Positions 51,443 through 61,208 of a stretch of 64,000 bases of DNA are shown one piece after another (positions within the stretch are counted from its first letter, which is position 1; each line of letters opens with the position of its first letter). The position numbers were made by a program, and so were the translations under genes. The DNA is from Limnephilus marmoratus (taxonomy: Eukaryota > Arthropoda > Insecta > Trichoptera > Limnephilidae). The stretch spans positions 33,755,571-33,819,570 of the forward strand of contig OU862927.1 in assembly GCA_917880885.1 (NCBI GenBank), read 5' to 3'. The notes under the pieces are model-generated. The model was not told the DNA's origin and ran no database searches. It was given only the letters and a program-made list of their open reading frames with translations.

Positions 51443-51853
51443 ACAGTGAATACCGCACAAGAATCTCAACTGCTCCCGTCTGGAGCCAGTGAGACTATGG
51501 CATCCCCAATTGGGGTATGTTGTGAGGCTGAAGGTAGTGGGGAGGGGAAGGAGGTGGGGAAGAGGAAGGTTGGGAAGTACCTGGCTATTCAGATCTGGTC
51601 ACTAAACACGGCTAAAGCCATTTTCAAGCAACGTTTCAATTCTGAATGGTGGTCTTACACCAGGGCGATACTGATAGTATCTTCCACTCTGGAACGTGCC
51701 GCAAATATACTATATATTATTTTAAATGAATTAATTGTGAAATAACACAAATTAATCAAATAAAATTTATTTGCGCATGCCGGGTTCGAACCCGCGACCT
51801 CCGGATTGTGAGTCAAGAGTCTTACCCACTGGACGCACTACGGAGGTCGTCAA
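51443..51853 (-). mobile_element. tRNA-derived SINE, nearly complete
   Basis: The minus orientation places the tRNA-like head at 51853-51780 (GAGGTCGCGGGTTCGAACCC), the body at 51760-51640, and the 3' region ending in the reverse of GAATACCGCACAAGAATCTC at 51443. About 410 bp, closely matching 36479-36870. Confidence 0.85.
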
Positions 51854-51859
51854 ATTTCC

Positions 51860-52775
51860 TAGAAAAGGTTTGGAAGTAGGAGATTTTGTACCCAAAGCAT
51901 TTTTATAGGCTGTATGTTATATTTTTTCTGGGCTACCTTATCAAAAAAATACTCAAAAATATGTTAGGTGATATTATTTTTAAAAATGTACTTGTTTCGT
52001 ACATACATAATCTTAAATCTTAAAATTACGATTCGTTTTGTTTTCTTAGCCACCTATCTGTATATTATAGAACCCAAAAAGAGAAGCACTAAAAAGAAGT
52101 TAAATTCCCATAAGGCATAAATGCATTAACTGGCAAAGGTGCATTATAATGTCATTCAAGGCAGCTAACACTCCACGCTTGAGTAACCGCTGAGCATCGC
52201 TCATTCTATGCGCTCAATGTGTTAAATGGAGCGAGGGAACTCCGGGTAAAGCCGGGTCAAAAGTGCACAAACCATTATTAGTTTTTTGTGTACTGCACAA
52301 TAAGGCTTCGTTCAGACTGGAGTGAAATATTCGGCGCCGAGACTTTTACATTCACACGAGATTTTGATATAAAAGTATTTACTGGTAGTTCTGTGAACAA
52401 AGCGTAGACCTCGCGTCTAAAAATTATATTTTTATTTTCTCGTATTTTAAATACGTAACTAAAATTATTAAGCACACATTTTATGTAACATTTTTTCAAC
52501 ATACGTTATAAGGATTTATGCATTTTGTCCAAAAACGTCACTATCTCAATAACAATTCTTTTATTGAAATATTCTACAAGCATCTTTCTTCTTTCTGAAA
52601 AATTTCAGTTAAGCTAGATATTCAGTCAAAGTAAAGCTTGCTTGAGTAATAACTCAGATGCAGCAGATTTTCGAAAGCTACAAACAAATTTACACACAGA
52701 CGAAATGCTAAACGGTCGAGTTAAAACAGGCCTTCGCTACTCTCCGTCAAATTTTTGTTGAACAAAGATTATAAT
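51860..52775. other. No gene recognised
   Basis: Unassigned 0.9 kb, AT-rich. Confidence 0.45.
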
Positions 52776-52778
52776 ATC

Positions 52779-53131
52779 TCTACATATTATAAATTAAAGT
52801 CCTCCGTTGCGTCTGTCTGTTCGCGATAAACTCAAAAACTAATCCATGTATTTTCATGCGGTTTTCACCAATAGATAGAGTGATTCATGAGGAAGGTTTA
52901 GGTATATAATTTTGGTTTTGTGTAAATTGTTTTAAATATATAATATATTAAGGAGAATGTCTGTGTCTTGTGGACGAACTGGCGGGCAAGCGGGTGGTGT
53001 TGATTTGATTTGTATGCAAATTTACAGATGGCGGTGTGAGTTAATAACACTTGGTTTTAAAGGTTTGGTAACCATCTAGTAGATGGTGTTGTGTTTCGTT
53101 AACCACAGCAACGCGTTGCTGGGTCAGCTAG
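52779..53131 (+). mobile_element. Non-autonomous Helitron
   Basis: Starts TCTACATATTATAAATTAAA, contains TTTTCATGCGGTTTTCACCA, and ends with the perfect 16-nt palindrome CAGCAACGCGTTGCTG (53106-53121) 6 nt before CTAG (53128-53131). 5' TC and a 3' hairpin plus CTRR, without a target duplication, are the Helitron hallmarks. 353 bp, no Rep/helicase gene. Confidence 0.7.
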
Positions 53132-53404
53132 TAATTCTTTGAATATTGATAGCTGCTGCCTGTAATCACTGATTCTATTTGTCGCTATAGTTATTAGTAA
53201 TCACTTTAGTAGACAAAAAGTACTTTTAAAAAATCAGTGAGTTACAAACAAATTCATGATGGCGTAAATTGCATTGCGCTGAAAAACTCTCTTGTGAAAT
53301 AGGCTTTACAATGCACTATGAGAAATAGCTTACCCAGCCATGTGAACATTTGAACGGGACAGAGGTTCGATTTCACGCAATAGTAATGTTTTAAGTTGCT
53401 TTCT

Positions 53405-53808
53405 GTCAATCAATTATACAATATGGCATTATAGGATGGGGCGGTACATATACAAATAAAACACAAACAATTTACATATCACAAAAACTAATAATAAAAA
53501 CAATTAAAAAAACCCTATTCATATTCGTCGGAACTTTTATTCAAACAATTTAATGTCAGAAAATTAAGTGCGTTATACTTCTACAAGATAATATTCAAAA
53601 TAAAGTTGAACCCTTTAAAAATAACAGAAATCTTAGACAAACGTCAATACTTCCTACTCCAAAATGTAAAAAAACAATAAGTCAGTTAAATCATAAATAT
53701 CTCGGAGTTAAATTTTTCAATTCATTACCAGAAAAAATTAGAAACATGAATCCTGATAAAAAAGAATTTAAAGGTCACCTTAAAAATTATACTGAAAACT
53801 TGAACTGA
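53405..53808 (+). pseudogene. LINE RT C-terminal remnant
   Basis: IQYGIIGWGGTYTNKTQTIY, SQKLIIKTIKKTLFIF, then NRNLRQTSILPTPKCKK, LNHKYLGVKFFNSLPEKIRN and KKEFKGHLKNYTENLN before a stop. The order YGI.GWGG...Q..IIK, then NSLPE.IR, then FK..LK, is the C-terminus of a non-LTR RT protein. At least one frameshift, near 53570. Confidence 0.6.
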
Positions 53809-54109
53809 ATCATGTCAAATAAAACCAATATAATAACACCCCACCATACACTCAAGCCCTGCTAATTTATTTATTTTAAAATTTATAATTAATACGTCAT
53901 CTGTTATGTAATTAATTTTACTGTATTTTTTATTTTTATTTCTTTTTATTGAGGAAACAAACAGTCATACAGTAAAATAATTTTATAACGATAAATTTCA
54001 TATGTTGTAGACCAATTAAGTTCCATTATGATAAATATTGGTTTAGTATTTTAACCTACTCAACTTATTAAATGACAAAAAGAAAAAAATAAACATAATA
54101 AAGAAAAAC
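53809..54109. other. No gene recognised
   Basis: AT-rich; may include the LINE 3' UTR on either side. Confidence 0.45.
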
Positions 54110-54857
54110 ATAAAAAAGAAGAACATAAAACATAATAAAGAAAAACGTAAATTATTAACAAACATGGTTATACTATTTACTATGGTTGATAATAATATAA
54201 TTTTCACAAAAAAGAGAAAAAAAAAGTATTTTAAGTTATTAATTTTTTAAGCTGCATTTTATATGATTTCAAGTCATGGTTGAAAATGTTCACATCTCGT
54301 AAGGTATTGTAAGTTTCACAGATACGTACTATTACAAAGTTTTGTGCGTATTTAGATTTACTGTGTGGTATTCTAAATAAGTCGTTAGATCTGGTGGTCG
54401 TTAGATACGATGAATCAACAAGGCAGTTCACGATTTTGTGTAAGAATAATGCATCAGAGATTTTTCTGCGTTTATATAAAGCGATAGGGTCAAATCGATG
54501 ATAACTAAAACGATAAGATAGGTGTTTTATAAATTTGTTCTGGATATTTTCAATGCGATAAATGTTTGATATTGAGGATTCCAAATTACTGAGGCGAACT
54601 CGACTTGTGACCGTAGATATGACATGTATAACAGAATTAGGGTGTGTGCTGTAATAAAAGGCTTTTTAATGCGAATAATGAAACCCAATTGCTTATAAGC
54701 TTTTTCTAGAATATTTTCAATATGATCCCTAAATAACATTTTAGAGTCTAGTATTACTCCAAGATCTCTTATTGTTTCTACTCGTTGTAGAGGTACATGG
54801 TTTAATTTGTATGTATAATTAATTTGAATTTTTTTTTCGTGTAAAAGTAATAACATT

Positions 54858-55378
54858 TGTAGCGCGCCGTTTTTACGCTTGCCACTACACCATCTCTTTC
54901 CCCCGTACAGCGCCATCCTGCTCACCCACCCCTAAGCAAACCAGGATGCGCCGACGCCTTCTGCGCATCTCCCACCCTCGAGCCGCTACATAAACCACAC
55001 CCCGCAACAAGGAATGGGCTATATAACAGGCTGCGCGCCCTAAATTAGTCAGTTCGTCTGCAGCTCGCTCTTGGCTAGTACGCTCTCTTAGTTGCGCTTC
55101 GTCCTCTGGCACGACCCTCTAAGGAGTATTCTACTACCATAAGTAAAGCACCAACCAGACCCCCGACTGCTGCCTTAGTTGCGCTTCGTCCTATGGTACG
55201 ACCCTCTAAGCAGAACCACAGTCAGCTTTTGTTGTTACCAAAGCCTAACGGCAAGGTTCCCTCCGATCCCTTGCTCAGTTAATTAGTGAATTGATACATT
55301 GTGACTATTTTTACCATATTATGTGATCTGTGAACTTACTTTCTTAAATAAATAACCTTTTACCAACAATTGTGTTAT
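54858..55378 (+). mobile_element. Solo LTR with TATA box and initiator
   Basis: Starts TGTAGCGCGCCG and runs to TTGTGTTAT(ACA). It includes GGCTATATAACAGGC (TATA-like, about 55018), TCAGTTCGTC about 25 bp on (an arthropod-type initiator), two copies of TTAGTTGCGCTTCGTCCT, and AATAAATAA (possible poly(A) signal, about 55346). The flanks share acatt (54853-54857, 55379-55383). If the LTR ends in ACA instead, the duplication is shorter. Either way one LINE frame is restored on removal. Solo LTRs arise by recombination between two LTRs. The terminal dinucleotide is uncertain. Confidence 0.82.
55018..55060 (+). promoter_or_regulatory. LTR core promoter (TATA box and TCAGT initiator)
   Basis: CTATATAAC lies about 25-28 bp upstream of TCAGTTCG. 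Spacing and motifs fit an RNA polymerase II core promoter as used by insect LTR elements; conserved in the 6795-7226 copy apart from single changes. Confidence 0.5.
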
Positions 55379-55440
55379 ACATTACATTTATCTATATTTA
55401 GATATAATTGATTTTTTTCGCGATATACCTCAATTTTGCT

Positions 55441-55560
55441 AACGTATAAAATAACGTATAACGTATACTTTTGTATAAAATTTATTTGTAATTTATGTAT
55501 CTTTTTGTGACTAATAAATAAATAAAAAAGTATCGTTTAAAAGGAGCACCTATTCGAGTC
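55441..55560. other. No gene recognised
   Basis: Short AT-rich stretch with ACGTATA repeats between LINE and MITE. Confidence 0.45.
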
Positions 55561-55585
55561 TAAGGCTGGCCGCATATCGTCAACT

Positions 55586-55940
55586 AAGGCATCTTTACCT
55601 AATTTTTCAATAAAAAAGTTAATAAATCAAAAAAAATCATCTTTTGAATATGCTATGGCTTTAGATAGGTTAGAATAAGATATGACTTTAATTTTATCTA
55701 TTCATTGTACTTTAAAACTGTGAAACTAACCGACTAATAATTAAAGTAGGAGGTAGGTAAAGAAACCGCAAACTTGGCAACTTTACCTACTCAAAATTTC
55801 TCAATAAAACTGAAAGTTTATGTATAAAATCGGTAAAATTGGTGTTCCTTCTAACGCTTGGATCTCGATTCTATGCTTTTTGCAAAAATAAAGAGCATTT
55901 TACTGGCAACACTGGTTAGTAGGTAAAGATGCCCGACATT
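55586..55940. repeat. Transposon-end subterminal repeat cluster (left)
   Basis: GGCATCTTTACCTA (55588), its reverse-type AGGTAGGTAAAGAAACC (55750), GGCAACTTTACCTACTC (55774) and TAGGTAAAGATGCC (55920). Repeated copies of the terminal sequence in both orientations are likely transposase-binding sites. Confidence 0.6.
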
Positions 55941-56273
55941 CTGACTACATTTCCATACAAATGCAATTCTTTCATTAGGGCTGCCACCAAAATTGAAACT
56001 ATGTAGGTAGCTATATCAAAAACATTAATATAAAAGATCCATCTTATTTTGTTTATCCAAACGTTTTATTATAAATTCTTACACAATTTTTATAGTATTG
56101 GCAATAAGAATAATTAAGTATTGGTAACTTTTTAATGAAAAAAAAGTATTATTATAAAAACAAATGTATCATTATTCAACTTTGTGAAAAAAATATTAGA
56201 ATAGGTAACTAAATAAAAAAATAATAAAATTTAAAAAATATATATAAGTATTATCATACAAACAAACTTATCA

Positions 56274-57327
56274 TTATTCAACTTTGTGCGAAAATTTGAC
56301 ATCAAAGTAAAGGATACCACGTCGAGTTTCGTCAGGTTCCGGTAAAAATTTTACAATGTCCACAGCAAATATAATGCTGACATCGTCAATCGTAGGCCAG
56401 TAAAATCCACCTTTTCTGCATCTTAAAAACTTTGCTGTAATGTCAAGGCCGCCTATGCCTATAATTTGACCACAGTAATATTTTTTTATGTTTTTGGTGC
56501 CCGCAAAGCCAACTAAAATGAATTGCCCGATTTCTATTTTTTTTATCTCCTTCCTTTTCATGCATATCTGCCTGTAGCTCCACTTTTTTTTCCATAATTT
56601 CTTCCCTCCCTCACACCACTGACTCCACATGCACTCCGATTTGTAGACAACATACGGCGGTAAAAGGAGCCCGTTGGCTACTCCAGCAAACATAATTGAT
56701 ATGCAGCCCTTCGAAGAGTTAACTATTCTCTCTGGATACTTCACCCCACGGCAAAATATACATTTGGCAGCGCCTGGGTCATCACTGACATTTGTTTCGT
56801 CATAATTTAATACATGACTTGTTGCCAACCCTTCAACGGATGCTTTTAAATTTTCAAAGTAATTTTTAAACTCTTCGATTGTTTTTTCCGCTCGCGCTTT
56901 TTTTATATTTTGTGTAGACTTCACAGTTAATTCATTCTCGTGTCTTTTTATAAAACTTTTCACCCACCAGTTTCCTGGAGGCTTATTATCAAATATATAC
57001 TATCTGTTATTTTTTGTTAGGTATTCATAAACAACCATACGAAATTCCAAATGCGCCAAAGGCATACCGAATTCTGATGCGGCTATTAACACTTTAACAA
57101 ATTTAGATTCTTCCTCCTCCGTGAATCTGAACCTAGGTCCAGGTTTATCGGTGTGTAAATTTTTTATCCTTTTTTCAATTGTCCTACGGGGGATACCAAA
57201 TTGCCTCTCTGCATCATAAGAATTAATTGTTTTTTTTAACCAAATCAATGGCAATAGACATCATCTCTTCGGAGTAATTTTTATAAGGTCTAGCCCCTAG
57301 TTGCCTTCTACTCCGTATATGTGGCAT
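56274..57327 (-). pseudogene. Pogo-like transposase, broken and internally deleted
   Basis: The minus strand starts at ATG 57327 with MPHIRSRRQLGARPYKNYS, followed by EEMMSIAIDLVKK and, after a frameshift at an A8 run (57231-57238), SYDAERQFGIPRRTIEKRIK, a psq-type helix-turn-helix DNA-binding domain (about residues 20-75). An in-frame TAG at 57000-57002 precedes FDNKPPGNWWVKSFIKRHEN. The DDE domain then starts: HVLNYDETNVSDDPGAAKCI holds the first catalytic Asp, then GVKYPERIVNSSKG and LLLPPYVVYKSECMWSQWCE. At that point the family normally continues through the second and third acidic residues; here the frame passes to a lysine-rich stretch (KKWSYRQICMKRKEIKKIEI) and a C-terminal part ending in DVKFSHKVE. 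The catalytic core is therefore incomplete. Pogo-type TA targeting agrees with the ends of the element. Confidence 0.8.
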
Positions 57328-57609
57328 CCCGAATTAACCTAAAACAATAAAAATAAATTTATATAACAAAAATTGCTACAAAGTTAATCGCACTAAAAAT
57401 ACAGTTAATCTGTCAACGGGATATATTTTTTTTTAAAACTACAGAAATAAAAAAAATATTAAAAATACATTGAATTCTTCATAATAACGGCTTTATGTGA
57501 TTTATACCCAATTATTTAAGCACTGAACATAGAATCAGATGGTTAAATAAAGAAAAAAAGCGCAAAAAAATATTATAAATATTTCTCACGATTTGGACAA
57601 CCCTATTGA

Positions 57610-58039
57610 TAGGTCAAGTTGCCACTCACCATAAGATGGTAACTTTACCTAACGTCAACTAACATTACCCAGACGAATTTCTTCATAACCATTTAAAAGA
57701 AACGCTTGAAAATCAGTTTTACGTCTTCAGAAGAGGATGTTCCTTAAAATATATCAATTCTACTCACCTCTGCTCAGCAGTTACGACGAAAATGATAAAA
57801 TTTTGCACAGGAACCTCCAGCAGCGAATGACACCACGCACTTTCAATCTTCAATGTTTTGACAACTATTACAGTGTTGCCAGTGAAAAGTTTTTTTAGAG
57901 TTGCCAGGTTCATCAAAAAACTGTCTACCAGTCATTAAAGTACCTACCGTTTTCTGTTTTCAAGGAATTTAAGTTTTTCAAGCAGTTGGTAGACGTAGGT
58001 AAAGTTAACTAAAGTAGGTAAAGATGCCATAGTTGACGG
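57610..58039. repeat. Transposon-end subterminal repeat cluster (right)
   Basis: GATAGGTCAAGTTGCC (57617), GGTAACTTTACCTAACGTCAA (57643, one base within the family variation), GTAGGTAAAGTTAAC (57996) and GTAGGTAAAGATGCC (58014), mirroring the left cluster. Confidence 0.6.
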
Positions 58040-58493
58040 TACACACATTTTCCGTATTCGATTTCCTAATGCGGAATTTCGATTTGGAATTCCGTGAGTC
58101 TAGCGCAAACGTTCGTTTTTCTTCATTCGGAATGTATACACTTCAGTACAGATAGTGATAGCGTGGTGAACGCACGACGATGGAGGACGACGATTTATTA
58201 GCGCTGTGCGGGTGCGATACTGAATAGGAATTTCCGAACGTGTGCGCCGGCACAAACAAAATATATGCAAGCGCTGCGTTCCGCATGACGTCATTAGGTT
58301 TTTTCCAGTAGGTTTCTCTGAACGCGCCGGCTTGCATTCGAAACGTACGTACGGAATTTGTTACGTTCGGAAAAAAAGCGAACATGTGCGTCAGTTAATG
58401 TATTTTCTACTGATTCCATGCATTCGGATGTCCGAATACAGAAAACGAATTCGGAAATCGAATACGGAAAACGTGTGTATGCGGCCAGCCTAA

Positions 58494-58691
58494 GACCCGG
58501 CGAGAAAACAACGAATTAAACCTAATATTCATATGTCTATGAATAAAACCTAACAATCTGTGAATATTTATTTACTAGGGTTGAAAACTGAATAAAACAA
58601 AAGTTTTCAATTACGACCCGTTTCAATCGTTTTCGTTAGAAGTTCGTTGCATTTCCGTGGAAATTCAATATTAAATTGGCGTAATTCAACA
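58494..58691. other. No gene recognised
   Basis: Short unassigned stretch between two elements. Confidence 0.5.
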
Positions 58692-58703
58692 TTTTTAATA
58701 TTG

Positions 58704-58944
58704 GATTAGTTTTAGGATTTTCACGGCCAAAAGCATTTTCGTTATTTGTTTTTGGGGTGTTATGCCGTGTTGCGCTACCTCCTTCTTTAGCCAACGTTTC
58801 GGACATCGTTGCAGTGTCCATCATGTTCACACATCTATCTACCGGATCTGCCCTGATGATGGACACTGCAACGATGTCCGAAACGTTGGCTAAAGAAGGA
58901 GGTAGCGCAACACGGCATAACACCCCAAAAACAAATGACGAAAA
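58704..58944 (-). mobile_element. Foldback retroposon family FB, copy 4 (fullest)
   Basis: The about 105-bp arms (CGTTATTTGTTTTTGGGGTG, TTATGCCGTGTTGCGCTACC, TCCTTCTTTAGCCAACGTTT...) are inverted copies. A unique tail reads GATTTTCACGGCC at the 58704 side. The 12-bp perfect duplication tttttaatattg is at 58692-58703 and 58945-58956. The loop, 58826-58852, is single-copy. Frames on both strands are mirror artefacts. Confidence 0.85.
58845..58900 (+). ncRNA. Candidate hammerhead-like motif in family FB
   Basis: CTGATGA (58853-58859), T, stem GGACA/TGTCC around CTGCAACGA, GAAA (58880-58883), then self-complementary ACGT and T. GCC before and GGC after could start stem I. Order and core match a hammerhead with very short stem III of the dimeric kind; one extra base before stem II does not. 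The other arm lacks the CTGATGA box. Untested. Confidence 0.4.
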
Positions 58945-58956
58945 TTTTTAATATTG

Positions 58957-59413
58957 TTTGTGTTTTTTTGGTCAGTTTTAAATCCAATAAATGTCATGTT
59001 ATGAATTTAGTTTTGTTATCTACCGGAAAGAGTGAGTTTTTTTCTGACATTATTTTTTAATTGACTTTCATGAAAGTAATGTTTTCTAAATAACATAAAT
59101 GTCTCATGCATGCATGTTTAAATAAATACGAATTCGAGAAATCATCGTTTGAATTGTGCAAAAAAAATCCAAAATGTCACATTTTTGGTTATTCTCGGGG
59201 AATTATTTTAATAATTTTTAATTGTATGAAAGATAAAAAGTGAAGTGACAGTTTTGTTTCAAATACTTAAAAGGAGTGTATTTAAAAAAAAAATTGAATT
59301 CTCTGAAATTTATCAACGTTTTACTTAAAAACGTACGTGGTAAAGTTTTTAGTGTTTTAACCTTAAAATTACATTTTATTAAATGAAATTCGTAGTGATT
59401 TAGCATTAATATT
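58957..59413. other. No gene recognised
   Basis: Unassigned AT-rich sequence. Confidence 0.5.
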
Positions 59414-60124
59414 CGCCTTACCAGAGAAAACCAGAAATATGTCATTTTCAAATCAGATTTTAGGCGTATTGACTCTTTTCCACAACAAAATTATAAATGG
59501 ATTTCGAAAGGTTGTTCTTTTATCTAGCATTCGCATGTAATAAATGTGATAAAAATTTTTAATTTTTAGTATGATAAGGTTATTCCGTAGGTCGTTGGCA
59601 GATTTGTTAAATTTTCAAAAAAGATTTTGTATTATACCACACCCATTTCAAATAATAAAATCATGCAGTAAAATAAATCAATACATTATCTAGCAAACGC
59701 ATGTTTTAGAATTTTAATTTTAGTTTCAATAAAATCATTAAAAAATATGTACGTACATGTGTTTCTTGACGATAATTGGTCCATTTGTGTATTTATTTGC
59801 GCACTTACAAACTAATATATTTCAGATTTTTTTAAACATTTTTAATAAATTTAGACATTATTGAAAAATGATAAATACTTAGAATCAAAAAATAACTACA
59901 TAAAGTACATAATTTTAATAGTTTTATCATCACGCCTTTCAGCATTTTTGGATGAAGGTATAAATTAACGTTAATTTGAATTGAAATAAATTCGATATTG
60001 AGTTATAATTTTAAAAAGCTGGTACGGAGAATAATTAATCTCTCTCGTTCTAACCGCCCTGCACGATCGTAAGAACAACTTTCGACGAAATGTGGATTTT
60101 CGTTCGCTGGCTGGTTAAACGCTC
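59414..60124 (-). mobile_element. TTAA-flanked MITE, copy 5
   Basis: Ends CTGGTTAAACGCTC before TTAA (60125-60128). The other end is decayed (CGCCTTACCAGAGAAAACC). Colinear with 9453-10162. Confidence 0.78.
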
Positions 60125-60129
60125 TTAAA

Positions 60130-60705
60130 TAATAATAATAATATGATGAAGTTCTGAACGGAATGCTGTTTCTGACACTCGAAAGGGAAATCCCCGACAA
60201 AAAATGGATTTTTCAACAAAACCTGTGATATCTGTATCAACAAAATGCGGAGAAAAAATAAAGTAGATAAATACAATCATTGATTTGCATCTTAGCAATG
60301 ATATTAAAGTATGCCTTCCTTATGCTATTCTCAAAGTTATTCAAGAAATAATTATTATTGTAACTAGGTTGAAATTTACCAATATGTAATGGACGATAAC
60401 CAGACGGTAGACGTAGATCCCACGTACCCCTATAAATAACTATTGTAAGTTCGCATAACCAATCGATAATACGCTATGAACACGCGGGGAACAAAGAACT
60501 CATGAACAACACCTATGTGTTCATATTACCTATGGGTGTTGTAGCAGTGGCTCACCGAGTGCCCGGGCGCTCTGGGCAAACGGCTGGGGACTAGACCTGA
60601 TATATCCGAGAGGACCCGCGCCAAAACCACCCCAACAAATTTCACGACACTGATATCAAGTTTGCCCGATATTTGTAAATCTCTTGAGATGAATTAACCA
60701 ATTAA
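60130..60705. other. No gene recognised
   Basis: Unassigned; includes a short TAATAA microsatellite at 60126-60140. Confidence 0.45.
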
Positions 60706-60707
60706 TC

Positions 60708-61110
60708 TTAACCCCCCAGGCTAATTTGTTCGTTTTTGAGACAACTCGTATAGGTCGTTAGAAATCGTTTTGTCTCCCTTACTATCATACGATATAAATG
60801 GTGTTAGAAAGAGAAAGCACCATGCTTTATATTGAAATCTAAACGTTAACCACAAAGAATTAAAATGTACACCTTTATGTTACCAAAGCTCCCAAACGCA
60901 ATTTGAAAAAAAAATTGTGAAAGTTTGTGAATTTAAAAAAATATATATTTTAGGTATAAAAAATGGAGGCGATGAAAACATTTAAATAACATTTGACTAA
61001 TAAAATATTGTTTCTTTTTCATCACCAGTAGTTTTGAGTTAGAAAAAACGTTGGTGTGCCATTTTTAAAGTTTACATTAAAAAAAAATTATTTATTGTTA
61101 TTAAGTTTAT
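60708..61110 (+). repeat. Repeat family G copy
   Basis: TTAACCCCCCAGGCTAATTT, GTTTTGTCTCCCTTACTATC, GGTGTTAGAAAGAGAAAGCA, ACCTTTATGTTACCAAAGCT and TTTGACTAATAAAATATTGT. The start is well kept and the far end is lost. Confidence 0.65.
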
Positions 61111-61208
61111 TTTGTAGAACTCCATTTTAATTTTTAATTTATTTTATATTTTTACGCACCAGATTTAAATGTCCGGGTTAAATTTTCCCCACAGGAAAAA
61201 CTAAACCC

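Larger units (their letters stand above)
54110..55440 (-). pseudogene. Jockey/CR1-like LINE fragment interrupted by a solo LTR
   Basis: Minus strand. 55440-55379 reads NYLNIDKC; after the LTR, 54857 continues with the TFTRKK motif, then INYTYKLNHVPLQRVETIRD, LGVILDSKMLFRDHIENI, YKQLGFIIRIKKPF, LLYMSYLRSQVEFASVIWNP, IENIQNKFIKHLSYRFSYHR and RKISDALFLHKIVN, ending near 54231. Removing the LTR and one duplication gives KC..ITFTRKK in one frame, the same motif as KCHTMSFTRNK in the 30-kb LINE. A frameshift lies near 54560. The 3' UTR ends in (AACATAATAAAGAAA)n near 54110. Confidence 0.82.
55577..58039 (-). mobile_element. Pogo-like (Tc1/mariner superfamily) transposon
   Basis: 2463 bp with inverted ends CGTCAACTAAGGCATCTTTA and, at the right end, the inverse of CGTCAACTATGGCATCTTTA. 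It is flanked by TA (55575-55576, 58040-58041) inside the terminal repeat of the outer MITE. One degraded transposase gene on the minus strand fills the middle, and repeated AGGTAAAG-type sites lie at both ends. Confidence 0.88.
55564..58490. mobile_element. Harbinger-type MITE (about 464 bp) split by a pogo-like transposon
   Basis: Outer ends GGCTGGCCGCATA and TATGCGGCCAGCC, flanked by TAA at 55561-55563 and 58491-58493. Without the insert the left end reads GCATACACACATTTTCC, matching the inverse of the right end (GCATACACACGTTTTCC). It also has inner arms (TTCCGTATTCGATTTCC). A possible relic start, MEDDDLLALC, at 58180 resembles acidic Harbinger transposase N-termini and stops after 15 codons. 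Confidence 0.85.

Noticed and set aside
58636..58951. Two overlapping frames with near-identical N-terminal peptides on opposite strands
   Set aside because: Produced by the inverted arms of the foldback; no coding evidence.
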